The notes: generated by a model from the sequence alone, not told the origin. Numbered from the stretch's first letter, positions 33,509 through 43,151 are shown. The stretch is DNA of 47,664 nucleotides from an uncultured Burkholderiales bacterium (GCA_903894995.1 CAITSG010000081.1:1-47664), one strand, 5' to 3'. Numbers and translations: made by a program.

Positions 33509-34204
33509 TCAATCACGCAGCACATGCAAAACTTCGGAACGAAACTCACGCCCATACAAAATCAGCACCACCAAAGCCGTGGCCATGACCAGGGCCAAAG
33601 GGGAAAAAAACCAGGCCATCGCAGCAAATGAAAAGTAATAAGCCCGCAAGCCATCGTTGAAGGTTTCAGCGGCAGCACTCACCAAATTGCCCGCCCGCTC
33701 GGCAAAGTGCTGCCGGTCAAAGCGTTCGTCTACAAATTGTTCGGGCGGGGGCATCGCACCAATGACCAAAGCCACAAAAGTGTATTGGCGCATGGACCAA
33801 GAAAACCGGAAAAAGGCATACACAAAAATCGCCACCAAAACCAGCACCTTGAACTCAAACACCAACATCGGCGTGGGTTGGGCAAAGGGGATTTCAAGCA
33901 CCAATTCGGCCGCCTTGTCGGTGGTGCCCAGCAAAGCAAACAAGCCGCCGATGATGATGATGCTGGTCGACGAAAAAAATGCCGGCGTTTGGGACAAGGT
34001 TTGGGTGATCAGGCCATCGAGCATGCGTGGATCACGCCCTGTGGCCTGAACCATCCAGAGCTGACGATAGCGGTTGGTGGTGGCAATCAGGCTCAAGTCT
34101 CGCATGCCACGCACCTTGGCCACCCAAGCATAGCCCACCCACAACCCAAGAAAACAAACCAAACCCAGCCAATCGGCCCAGGGCAACATCGAAATGATCT
34201 TCAT
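33509..34204 (-). CDS. DUF599-like family membrane protein
   Basis: Predicted multi-TM; WLGLVCFLGLWVGYAW, RDPRMLDGLITQTLSQTPAFFSSTSIIIIGGLFALLGT, FRFSWSMRQYTFVALVIGAMP. Confidence 0.75.
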   Translation of the reverse strand: MKIISMLPWADWLGLVCFLGLWVGYAWVAKVRGMRDLSLIATTNRYRQLWMVQATGRDPRMLDGLITQTLSQTPAFFSSTSIIIIGGLFALLGTTDKAAELVLEIPFAQPTPMLVFEFKVLVLVAIFVYAFFRFSWSMRQYTFVALVIGAMPPPEQFVDERFDRQHFAERAGNLVSAAAETFNDGLRAYYFSFAAMAWFFSPLALVMATALVVLILYGREFRSEVLHVLRD

Positions 34205-34483
34205 AGGTTTGAGTCGTAACAAATAAGCGGGCACACCTGGAGTGACCGGGCACTTGAGCATACATCTTCAACAGCCGTCCAAGTGGCTCTTAAAGGATTA
34301 AATGAAGAGTGAACAAATGTAGAGTTGATTTAAATTAAAGTACATTTATTTGAATTTAACCACTACCTTATCCAATGAACTTGATTCATTTGAATGCATT
34401 GATGCCCTCTTGCCAATCGAATCAAGCCACGGTCGATGGCGCTTGATCCCTCGCGCCCATACAGGCAGTGAACCAGATCCACC

Positions 34484-36667
34484 ATGGTCAAAACACCGAC
34501 TTTGCCGCGCATCGGATTGATCCTCACCGAAGACGCCATCTCCATGGACAACCCCAAACTCATGGGACGGCAATCGGCTGGACATGGTTTTTTGAGGGCC
34601 TGCCTGAACCACGCCCCTTTGCGCGAGCGCATCACCTTGGTGACCCCCAACGCCAAATCACGCGAAGCTGTGCGCAAAATCGTGCAACAGTGTCTGCCTG
34701 CCAGTGCCAAAGACAGCAGTCTGCCCGAATTGACCCTGCAAAAAGTGTCCGCCTGGAACACGCTTGATGTGCTGCACATGCCCGCGCCCATCAGCAGCCA
34801 ACAATTGGTGCAAAGGGGCGTTCACCGTCTGGACGGTCTGAGCCTGTCCGGGGTGACCCACACCATCAGCTCGGCCTCGGTGGTGCAGCAGTTGAGCGCC
34901 TACGTGCGAGAGCCTACCCGCCAAAGCGATGCCCTGATTTGCACCTCTCAATCGGTGCGCACCGCCATTGAACGGCTGTGGCATGTCGAACAAGCCGTCT
35001 TGCAGCGCCGATTTGGACCGTTTCAACAGACCCCAGCCTTGCCCGGATTGCCCGTCATTCCCTTGGGTATTCACACACGCGATTTCGCCTTCACGGACAT
35101 GGACCGCCTGGCCGCCCGAACCACCTTGGGCTTTGCTGCCGACGAACTGGTGGTGCTTTTTGTGGGGCGTCTGAGCTTTCATGCCAAAGCCAACCCCGTG
35201 GCCCTGTACCGCGCCGCAGGCGAGGCGGCCAAACGCACGGGACAAAAATTGCGCATTCTCGAATGCGGCTGGTTTGCCAACGAACCCACTGAAAACGCAT
35301 TTGACGAAGCGGCCCAACAATTTGGCATCACCGTCCAAAGGGTCGATGGCCGCACCGCCGTGCAGGTGCAACGCAGCTTTGCCGCAGCCGACGTGTTTTG
35401 TTCTTTGTCAGACAACATCCAAGAAACTTTCGGACTCACGCCCATCGAGGCCATGGCCTCTGGCCTGCCCTGCATCCTGAGCGACTGGAATGGTTACCGC
35501 GAAACCGCCATTCATGGCGAACACGGCTTTCTGATCAAGACACAAATGCCCAGCCGCACCGGTTTCGAAAGCATCGAACAACGTTTTGCAGACGACACGC
35601 TCAACTATGACCATTACATTGGGCACATCCATGCGCTGACCTCGGTGGACATCGACAGCGTTGCACAGGCCCTGTCCACCTTGATTGAACAACCCGCATT
35701 GCGCCTGCGCATGGGCCAAGCCGGACGCAGCCATGCCCGTCAACAGTTTGACTGGGAGCACGTCATCCGACGTTACGACGCGTTATGGTGCGAGCAGCAG
35801 GCACAACAACAAACCCACAAGGGGCCGCGCCTGCCGCGAATCCACAGCACAAGGCTGAGTCCTGCCGACTTGTTTGGCCACTACCCCAGCCAAAAGCTTC
35901 AACCCGATACCCCCTTGTTCCGGCAAGAATGGCCGGGCGTTTGCAACGTCAAAGCCCCCATTGCCCAAGCTCGAGAAATTCGGCAATGGAGCATGTGGAG
36001 CTTTTTAACCAACGGCTGGTTGCCGACCGCTGACAAGATCGCCCAAGCTCTGCCCGCGCTGCACGCCACACAAGCCCACAGCATTGAGCAGTGGGGACAG
36101 TCGCTCAAACTCACCTTGCCTCAAAGCCTGCGCTTGGCCGGCTGGTTACTCAAAATCGGATGGGTCCGTAGCCAGCCACAAGCGGCCCACAGCCCGCAGC
36201 GCCTGATCCACCTGGTCTGCCCCCCTACCGATCTGGCCCAGCGTCCCGATCTGAAAAACCTGCTCACCGACGAACGCTGGGTTTTGCAAGCCGCTGACCC
36301 GGCCTTGTCCAACGGTCAGCGACTGACAGCCCAACTGAAGCAGATTGCCCAACAAGGTGGACACGCGCTGCTGCTTGATCCACAAGCCCTCATACAGGAC
36401 TACTGGCTGGCCGAGCGGCTGCATGACGCTTGGGCGCATCTGGCCTTGGTCGAGCAACTGCCAAATGCCCTGGCCGTGCGCCACGATTTGTTGGCGCAGG
36501 TCTGCCAAAGCCTTCAAGACCACCATGAGGCGGCCGAACTGGCCACATGGGCCAAGTTGTTCGCCGCCACAGCCAGTGCTCGGGGCATGGCCTCCGGTCA
36601 ATGGGACATGGCCATAGCCAGCCCTGAAAAAACGCCAGTCACCGCCCCACAAGAGGTCAGCACATGA
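34484..36667 (+). CDS. Glycosyltransferase family 4-type protein with an extra ~270-aa C-terminal region
   Basis: GT-B fold: VVLFVGRLSFHAKANPVALYRA, VQRSFAAADVFCSLSDNIQETFGLTPIEAMASGLPCILSDWNGYRET. C-terminal part (from about PRLPRIHSTRLSPADLFG) not recognised. Confidence 0.85.
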   Translation: MVKTPTLPRIGLILTEDAISMDNPKLMGRQSAGHGFLRACLNHAPLRERITLVTPNAKSREAVRKIVQQCLPASAKDSSLPELTLQKVSAWNTLDVLHMPAPISSQQLVQRGVHRLDGLSLSGVTHTISSASVVQQLSAYVREPTRQSDALICTSQSVRTAIERLWHVEQAVLQRRFGPFQQTPALPGLPVIPLGIHTRDFAFTDMDRLAARTTLGFAADELVVLFVGRLSFHAKANPVALYRAAGEAAKRTGQKLRILECGWFANEPTENAFDEAAQQFGITVQRVDGRTAVQVQRSFAAADVFCSLSDNIQETFGLTPIEAMASGLPCILSDWNGYRETAIHGEHGFLIKTQMPSRTGFESIEQRFADDTLNYDHYIGHIHALTSVDIDSVAQALSTLIEQPALRLRMGQAGRSHARQQFDWEHVIRRYDALWCEQQAQQQTHKGPRLPRIHSTRLSPADLFGHYPSQKLQPDTPLFRQEWPGVCNVKAPIAQAREIRQWSMWSFLTNGWLPTADKIAQALPALHATQAHSIEQWGQSLKLTLPQSLRLAGWLLKIGWVRSQPQAAHSPQRLIHLVCPPTDLAQRPDLKNLLTDERWVLQAADPALSNGQRLTAQLKQIAQQGGHALLLDPQALIQDYWLAERLHDAWAHLALVEQLPNALAVRHDLLAQVCQSLQDHHEAAELATWAKLFAATASARGMASGQWDMAIASPEKTPVTAPQEVST

Positions 36668-37452
36668 GCCTGTTGCACCGCCCCCCGGTGGTCTTTGTTT
36701 GCGCCACCCGCCTGAGCGTGGCCGACTTTTGGCTCAAAGCCCCACTGGGCCAATCGCTCACCCGCTTGCAACAACAAGGTGTGGCCTTTTCCCTTGAACT
36801 GGCTGACCAAAACGCCGCCCCTTTGGCCACCTTGTACAACCGTGCCATTGCACACTGCGCGGCAGAGCAAATTTTGGTGTTTGTGCACGACGACGTGCGC
36901 TTGGATGACCTCTTCATCACCCAGCGCTTGCTCGAAGGACTGGCGGTGTTCGATGTGATTGGCGTGGCGGGCAATCGCCGCCTCAAAGCACGGCAAGGCG
37001 CATGGGCGTTCGCTGAAAAAATGGGCCAATGGGACCACGCGCACAACTTGCTGGGCGGCATCAACCATGAACTGCCCCACCGACCCAATGGCTTCAACCG
37101 CTACTGCCCCACTCGCACAGCCGCACGCGTGCTGGATGGCGTCTTTCTGGCCGCACGGGCCACAACACTGCAAGTCAACAAAGTGCAGTTCGCCCCCGAA
37201 CTCCCCTTTCACTTGTACGACATGGAGTTTTGTCAGCGCGCTCACCGCGCCGGACTGCGCCTGGGGGTTTGGCCCATCGCCATGACCCACTACAGCAGCG
37301 GTCAATACGATTCAGACAGCTGGAAACAGGCCTACGCAACATACTGTCAAATCAATTGGCCCACAAGCAACCCTTCGGCCAAGGAAACGCCCCCTGGCAA
37401 GGCCGACGAAGCCCCTGCCCCTGCAAGGACTGTCGGTGTTCAAGCCCCATGA
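36664..37452 (+). CDS. Putative GT-A-type glycosyltransferase (family 2-like)
   Basis: APLATLYNRAIAHCAAEQILVFVHDDVRLDDLFITQRL, followed by DGVFLAARATTL and LPFHLYDMEFCQRAHRAGLRLGVWPIAMTHYSSG; ATGA overlap with the upstream gene. Confidence 0.7.
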   Translation: MSLLHRPPVVFVCATRLSVADFWLKAPLGQSLTRLQQQGVAFSLELADQNAAPLATLYNRAIAHCAAEQILVFVHDDVRLDDLFITQRLLEGLAVFDVIGVAGNRRLKARQGAWAFAEKMGQWDHAHNLLGGINHELPHRPNGFNRYCPTRTAARVLDGVFLAARATTLQVNKVQFAPELPFHLYDMEFCQRAHRAGLRLGVWPIAMTHYSSGQYDSDSWKQAYATYCQINWPTSNPSAKETPPGKADEAPAPARTVGVQAP

Positions 37453-38672
37453 AAATCCTGTTCATCCACCAGAACTTTCCGGGCCAATACCGTGCGCTGG
37501 CCCCTTCCATGGTCAAACTCGGCCATGAAATCATGGCCATCTCCAGCCGCAAGGAAACCAGCATCCAGGGCATCCCCAACATCTGCTACGAAAGTCCCCG
37601 CAGCTCCAGCAAAAACATCCATCCTTGGCTGCAATCGACCGAAGCGGCCATCATCCGGGGTCAAGCAGTGGCCCGCTCTGTTGCGCTGCTCATGAAAAAC
37701 GGCTTTGTGCCTGACGCCATTGTTGGCCATGCCGGCTGGGGCGAAATGCAATTCGTGCGCCAAGTGGCACCGCAAGCCCGGATCACCAGTTTCTGTGAAT
37801 ATTTCTACCATGGCCAAGGCAGCGATGTCGACTTCGACCCCGAGTTTCCCGCAGCCCCGGACGCCATGCTGCGCTGCCATGCCCGCAACCTGCACCTGAC
37901 CTCGGCCCTGGTCGATTCTGACGTGGGCCTGTCGCCCACCGAATGGCAAGCCAGTCAGTTTCCCGACTTTTTGCGTCAACGAATCAAAGTCTGTCACGAC
38001 GGCATCGAAACCGACCGCCTGACACCCCACAAAGAAGCTTGGATCAAGCTGGGACGCGACAACATCAAGGCCCAGCTGGGCGATGAAATCATCACCTTCA
38101 TCAACCGCAACCTTGAGCCCATGCGCGGCTACCACAGCTTCATACGGGCCCTGCCTCACATCCTGGCCGAGAGATCCAAGGCCCGCGTGATCTTGCTCGG
38201 TGGCAACGAGGTCAGCTACGGCCCGGCACCGGCCACCGGAGGCGGTTACAAAGCCCAATTTTTGCGCGAAGTGCAAGACAAGATTGACCTGTCACGGGTG
38301 CACTTTGTCGGTCAAGTGCCCTACGGCACCATGGTCAACATGCTGCGCGTCTCGGCCGTGCATGTGTACCTCACCGTGCCCTTTGTGCTGTCGTGGTCCA
38401 TGCTGGAAGCCATGAGCTTGGGTTGTTGCGTGGTCGGCTCATCCACCCCTCCGGTCCAGGAAGTCATCACCCATGGCCAAAACGGCCTGCTGGTCGATTT
38501 TTTCAATCCCAAAGCCATTGCCCAACAAGTCTGCGAAGTACTGGCACGCCCCAAAGACCATCAAGAACTGCGCCGGGCCGCCAGAGCCCATGTGGTCCAG
38601 CACTACGACTACCAAAGGGTTTGCCTGCCCCGCCACCACAGCATCATCACCGGGCAGTCCATGCCTGCATGA
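37449..38672 (+). CDS. Glycosyltransferase family 4 protein
   Basis: MKILFIHQNFPGQYRALAPSMVKLGHEIMAIS, FINRNLEPMRGYHSFIRALPHIL, VPFVLSWSMLEAMSLGCCVVGSSTPPVQEVITHGQNGLLVDFF; ATGA overlap with the upstream gene. Confidence 0.9.
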   Translation: MKILFIHQNFPGQYRALAPSMVKLGHEIMAISSRKETSIQGIPNICYESPRSSSKNIHPWLQSTEAAIIRGQAVARSVALLMKNGFVPDAIVGHAGWGEMQFVRQVAPQARITSFCEYFYHGQGSDVDFDPEFPAAPDAMLRCHARNLHLTSALVDSDVGLSPTEWQASQFPDFLRQRIKVCHDGIETDRLTPHKEAWIKLGRDNIKAQLGDEIITFINRNLEPMRGYHSFIRALPHILAERSKARVILLGGNEVSYGPAPATGGGYKAQFLREVQDKIDLSRVHFVGQVPYGTMVNMLRVSAVHVYLTVPFVLSWSMLEAMSLGCCVVGSSTPPVQEVITHGQNGLLVDFFNPKAIAQQVCEVLARPKDHQELRRAARAHVVQHYDYQRVCLPRHHSIITGQSMPA

Positions 38673-41600
38673 ATCCATCCCTAAAGCTGCCCATGTCCGA
38701 AAGCATTCAAGCCCAAGCGCTCTTTGCGCTGGGCATCCAACTGCACGCCAATCGCCATCTCGACGGCCAGCAAGCGCTGGCGGTGTTTGAGCAAGCCCGG
38801 CAACTGAGCCCCAACAACGCCGACATCCTGAACGCCTTGGGGGCGGTGCTCTCGCGCATGGGGCGTGATGAGGCCGCCATGGCCTATTTTGAACAGGCCT
38901 TGGCCCAAAAACCGCAGCACCCTGATGCCTTGGACAATCTGGCCGGTCTGCTGCACCGAACCCGTCGCTACGCCCAAGCGGCCGAGCATGTAGAGCGCTG
39001 GTTGTCTCAGGTCCACAACCCGGCCCAAGAGTCCCCCTATATGCTCGGACGGCTGGCTTATACACGCCGCCTCATGGCCGACTGGACCGACGACGAACAA
39101 AGGCAACAAGAACTGCGTTTGACGCTGCGCACCAGCGAGCGCAGCGCCTTGCCGTTTGAATTCCTGGGCTTCAGCGACGAACCCGCCGAACACCTCAACT
39201 GCGCCCGCCAGCTGGTGCAAGACCGTCACCCTCCTGGCGTGCCCCTTTGGACACGCGAGCGCTGGAAAAACCCGCGCATCCGCGTGGCTTACTTGTCCAA
39301 CGACTTTTGCAACCACGCCACCGCCGTGCTGCTGGCGCGCGTGCTGGAACTGCACGACAAAGAGCACTTTGAAATTTTCGCGCTGTCCTGGAGCCCCTTG
39401 CAAGACACCATGCAAGCGCGCATTCGTGCAGGGGTCGAGCATTTTGTCGACATCTCGGCCCAAAGCGACGCCCAAGTGGCCCAGTGGATGGCCGGGCAAC
39501 GCATCGACATTGCCGTCGACATCAAAGGCTTTGCCAGCAACTACCGGCTGGGCATCTTCGCGCACCGCCCCTGCCCCATCCAGGTCAACTACCTGGGTTA
39601 CCCCGGATCGCTGGGTGCGCCCTACATCGACTACCTGATCGCCGACCCCCACGTCATCGCCCCAGCCGACCGACACCATTACAGCGAACACTTGGTGCGC
39701 CTGCCACACAGCTACCAAGCCAATGACCCTTTGCGCCAAGTGGACACGGCATGCCCCAGCCGCGCCGCACTGGGCTTGCCCGACAAAGGTCCGGGCACCC
39801 AGGGCTTTGTGTTTGCCTGCTTCAACAACAGCTACAAAATCACCCCTGAAGTGTTTGCGCAATGGATGGTCATTTTGCAAGACACCCCGGGCAGTGTGCT
39901 GTGGTTGCTAAAAGCCAACGACCAAGTCGAGGACCGCTTGCGCCAACACGCTGAAAAATTGAACATGGACCCGGAACGCCTGGTGTTTGCCCCCCGAGTG
40001 CCGACACCCGAACACCTGGCCCGACACGTTCATGCCGACCTGTTTTTGGACACTTTTCCAGTCAACGCCCACACCACCGCCGCAGACGCCCTGTGGATGG
40101 GTGTGCCGGTGCTCACACGCTATGGGCGCAGCTTCTCCAGCCGTGTGGCCCTGTCCTTGCTGCACGGCTGCCAACACCCCGACACGGACGCAACGCCAAG
40201 CGTCGATCTGGTCAACACCTTGGCTGTCGACAAGGCCGCAGACTACGCCACCCGCGCGGTGGGACTGGCCCAAAATCCTGCACTGCTGCACAGCCTGCAG
40301 CGGCACCTCAAGACCCAGCGCGAACGCCTGCCCCTGTTTGATGCAGCCTTAACGTGTCAACACCTCGAATCGGGCTACATCGCCATGTGCCAACGCTGGC
40401 AAAACGGCTTGTCACCGGCCGACATCACGGTCGCAGCAACACCCGTGCATCGCCTGCAGCACACCGTACCCGACAAGACCCTAGCCCAGTGGCACATGCC
40501 CCCCGCCCGTGTTCTGGCCGCGCCTTCAATCCCCGCTGAAGCTTCAAAGCCTGTGCCCGAGTTGCACACCGACGAACCACATCAGTCCGAGTCGCACAAA
40601 CCACCGCCCGTGCCCAGCCCGATGGCCACGCCACAGCAACTGCAAGCCGAAAGTTTGAGTCTGCTGCAAGCGGGCCAAACCGACGCCGCACTGCGCGTGT
40701 TTGACCTGGCCCTCAACCAACGCCCGCAAGAATCGGCTCTGTGGCAAGCACGCGCCCACACCGCATTGCGCCTGCCCCAAGCCCAAGCACGCGAACAAGC
40801 CCTGAGCGATTTACAACACGCTCTTGAACTGGCCCCGGACAACGAACGCCTGCGCTACGAACTGGCGCTCACCCTTGAGAAAACGGGCCAAGCCCTGGCC
40901 GCCTGCGAACACCTGAGTCAACTCGAAAGCCTGAGTCCGCACAACCACGAGTACCCCCTGCTGCACATTCGACTTCGCCGCCAATTGGCCCAATGGCCCC
41001 AAGCCCTGGCACTGTGCCAAGCCTGGACCACACGGCAAGCCCAGCACAGCACGGCTTGGGTGCAACAAGCCTCGGCCCACCTGGCTTTGCAACAAAACGA
41101 GCAAGCCATGGCCTGCACCCTGCAAGCCCTGGCCCTGCAAAAAGACAACGCCGAAGCCCTGAACCTGCGCGGGATGCTGAGCCGGGCCAACGGCCTGCCC
41201 ACCCCACAAGCCCTGATCGACTTCGAACAAGCCCACGCACAAGACCCCGACAACCCGTATTACTTGTCCAACATCGCCATCACACACGACGAGCTCGGAC
41301 ATCTGGCACTGGCCCTGCCTTGGTGGCGTCGCTTGCTGGACTTGCCAGCGCCCCCCGGCGGCCATGCACCACCCGTCCTGCTGCTGCAAGCCCACGGGGC
41401 ACAACAAGTTGACGACTTGCCACGTCAGTTGCAACTGCTGCAAGAAGCCACCCAGCGCCTGCCAAACGACTTTGAGGCTTGGCTGCAACGCGGCCACTGC
41501 TGCACCGCATTGGGCCTCGACCTGCAAGCCCAACAAGCCTATACCCAGGCCCTGAGCATCGCGCCTGACAACGTCCACGCCCTGTCGGCGCTCATGCGGG

Positions 41601-42940
41601 CCGAACGCTGCGTGGCCGACTGGCAGCACCACGATGAACGCTTGGCACAAGTGCTCCAAGCTGCCACCGACAGCGAGACCCCGGTCAACCCCTTTTTGAT
41701 GACCATCATCAGCGACGACCCGCTTTTGCTAAAGCGCGCCAGCGTGCTCGAATCGGCGCAAATCGGCCAACACATCAAGCCCTGGGCATTCCCGAAAAGC
41801 ACCACCGGCACTACCCCCAAAGAACGGCTGCGCATCGGCTACTTTTCGGCCGATTTTCACGACCACGCCACCAGTTACCTGATGGCGCAAATGCTCGAAT
41901 CACATGACCGCCAGCGGTTTGAAATATTTGTCTACAGCTTTGGCCCCAACGCGAAACAACACGCCTACCGCCAACGCTTAGAACGCGGGGTGGAGCACTT
42001 CTATGAGGTCAGCGCTCTGGGGGCACGCACCATTGCACGCCTGGCCCGATCACACGGCATCGACATCGCCGTCGACCTCAAAGGCCACACCCGACAAGGA
42101 CGGCCCCAGATTTTTGCCTGGCGTGCGGCACCGGTGCAGGTGAGTTACATCGGATTTCCGGGCACCTTGGGATCGCCCTGGATTGACTACGTGGTGAGCG
42201 ACACCAGCGTCATCCCCCCGGGGGACGAGGTGCACTTCACCGAACAAGTGGTTCGCCTGCCCGGTTGCTACCAGGCCAACGACACCCAACGAAGCGTGGC
42301 CGCCCCTGGCATGACCCGGGCACAAGCGGGACTGGCCGACAAAGCACTGGTGCTGTGCTGCTTCAACAGCACCTTCAAAATCAGCCCCGACCTGTTTCAG
42401 GTCTGGCTGCGCATCCTCGGTCAAATTCCTCATGCCGTGCTGTGGCTGTTTGACAAAAACCGCCAAGTGCAAGACACGCTGCGGCAATACGCCCAAGCCC
42501 AAGGCATTGCACCCGAAAGGTTGGTCTTTGCAGAATTTGCCCCCTTGGCCGAGCACCTGTCACGCTACCGATTGGCCGACCTGTTTTTAGACACCGCGCC
42601 CTACAACGCGCACACCACGGCCAGCGATGCCCTGTGGGTCGGCTTGCCGGTGATCACCCTCAGCGGACGCAGTTTTGCCTCTCGCGTCGGTGCCAGCCTC
42701 TTGACGGCGTTGGACATCAAAGAGCTGATCACACACAACTTGAACGACTACGAAAACCTGGCCCTGAAACTGTGCAAGGACCCCAAAGCCTTGAGCCAAC
42801 TGCGCCAACGCGTGACCCACAGCCCCAAGCGATCGGCCCTGTTTGACGGCAGACTCCTGGCCCGTCTGATGGAGTCGGCTTACACCCAAATGGCTCACCG
42901 ACAAGCCCAAGGCCTGCCTCCCGAAAGTTTTCAGGTCTGA
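38669..42940 (+). CDS. TPR protein with two GT41 (SPINDLY/O-GlcNAc transferase-like) domains: TPR-GT41-TPR-GT41
   Basis: 1423 aa from ATG at 38669 (ATGA overlap). Domain 1: RIRVAYLSNDFCNHATAVLLARVLE...NYLGYPGSLGAPYIDYLIAD...FNNSYKITPEVFAQWM...LDTFPVNAHTTAADALWMGVPVLT. Domain 2: RLRIGYFSADFHDHATSYLMAQMLE...SYIGFPGTLGSPWIDYVVSD...FNSTFKISPDLFQVWL...LDTAPYNAHTTASDALWVGLPVIT. Confidence 0.92.
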   Translation: MNPSLKLPMSESIQAQALFALGIQLHANRHLDGQQALAVFEQARQLSPNNADILNALGAVLSRMGRDEAAMAYFEQALAQKPQHPDALDNLAGLLHRTRRYAQAAEHVERWLSQVHNPAQESPYMLGRLAYTRRLMADWTDDEQRQQELRLTLRTSERSALPFEFLGFSDEPAEHLNCARQLVQDRHPPGVPLWTRERWKNPRIRVAYLSNDFCNHATAVLLARVLELHDKEHFEIFALSWSPLQDTMQARIRAGVEHFVDISAQSDAQVAQWMAGQRIDIAVDIKGFASNYRLGIFAHRPCPIQVNYLGYPGSLGAPYIDYLIADPHVIAPADRHHYSEHLVRLPHSYQANDPLRQVDTACPSRAALGLPDKGPGTQGFVFACFNNSYKITPEVFAQWMVILQDTPGSVLWLLKANDQVEDRLRQHAEKLNMDPERLVFAPRVPTPEHLARHVHADLFLDTFPVNAHTTAADALWMGVPVLTRYGRSFSSRVALSLLHGCQHPDTDATPSVDLVNTLAVDKAADYATRAVGLAQNPALLHSLQRHLKTQRERLPLFDAALTCQHLESGYIAMCQRWQNGLSPADITVAATPVHRLQHTVPDKTLAQWHMPPARVLAAPSIPAEASKPVPELHTDEPHQSESHKPPPVPSPMATPQQLQAESLSLLQAGQTDAALRVFDLALNQRPQESALWQARAHTALRLPQAQAREQALSDLQHALELAPDNERLRYELALTLEKTGQALAACEHLSQLESLSPHNHEYPLLHIRLRRQLAQWPQALALCQAWTTRQAQHSTAWVQQASAHLALQQNEQAMACTLQALALQKDNAEALNLRGMLSRANGLPTPQALIDFEQAHAQDPDNPYYLSNIAITHDELGHLALALPWWRRLLDLPAPPGGHAPPVLLLQAHGAQQVDDLPRQLQLLQEATQRLPNDFEAWLQRGHCCTALGLDLQAQQAYTQALSIAPDNVHALSALMRAERCVADWQHHDERLAQVLQAATDSETPVNPFLMTIISDDPLLLKRASVLESAQIGQHIKPWAFPKSTTGTTPKERLRIGYFSADFHDHATSYLMAQMLESHDRQRFEIFVYSFGPNAKQHAYRQRLERGVEHFYEVSALGARTIARLARSHGIDIAVDLKGHTRQGRPQIFAWRAAPVQVSYIGFPGTLGSPWIDYVVSDTSVIPPGDEVHFTEQVVRLPGCYQANDTQRSVAAPGMTRAQAGLADKALVLCCFNSTFKISPDLFQVWLRILGQIPHAVLWLFDKNRQVQDTLRQYAQAQGIAPERLVFAEFAPLAEHLSRYRLADLFLDTAPYNAHTTASDALWVGLPVITLSGRSFASRVGASLLTALDIKELITHNLNDYENLALKLCKDPKALSQLRQRVTHSPKRSALFDGRLLARLMESAYTQMAHRQAQGLPPESFQV

Positions 42941-43151
42941 ACGCGAATGACCACAAACCGCATCGCTTGCCACCATGGCAACGGTGCGGCCTGTCACGTT
43001 GCAATCAAACCCACCTTGCTGGCAGGGCCCATGACTGCCCTCAAGCTCTTCGTTAACTTTGCGACACATCCACTCGTTTTTGCACGCTATGCTCCATCAC
43101 ATGGTTGGCAAATGCACCGACGCCGGCTCTCTCCAAGAAACCTTGAACACC

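Noticed and set aside
38681-39880. 399-aa minus-strand ORF antisense to the dual-GT41 gene
   Set aside because: Shadow ORF of a GC-rich coding strand; no recognisable motifs, and the plus-strand frame is clearly coding.
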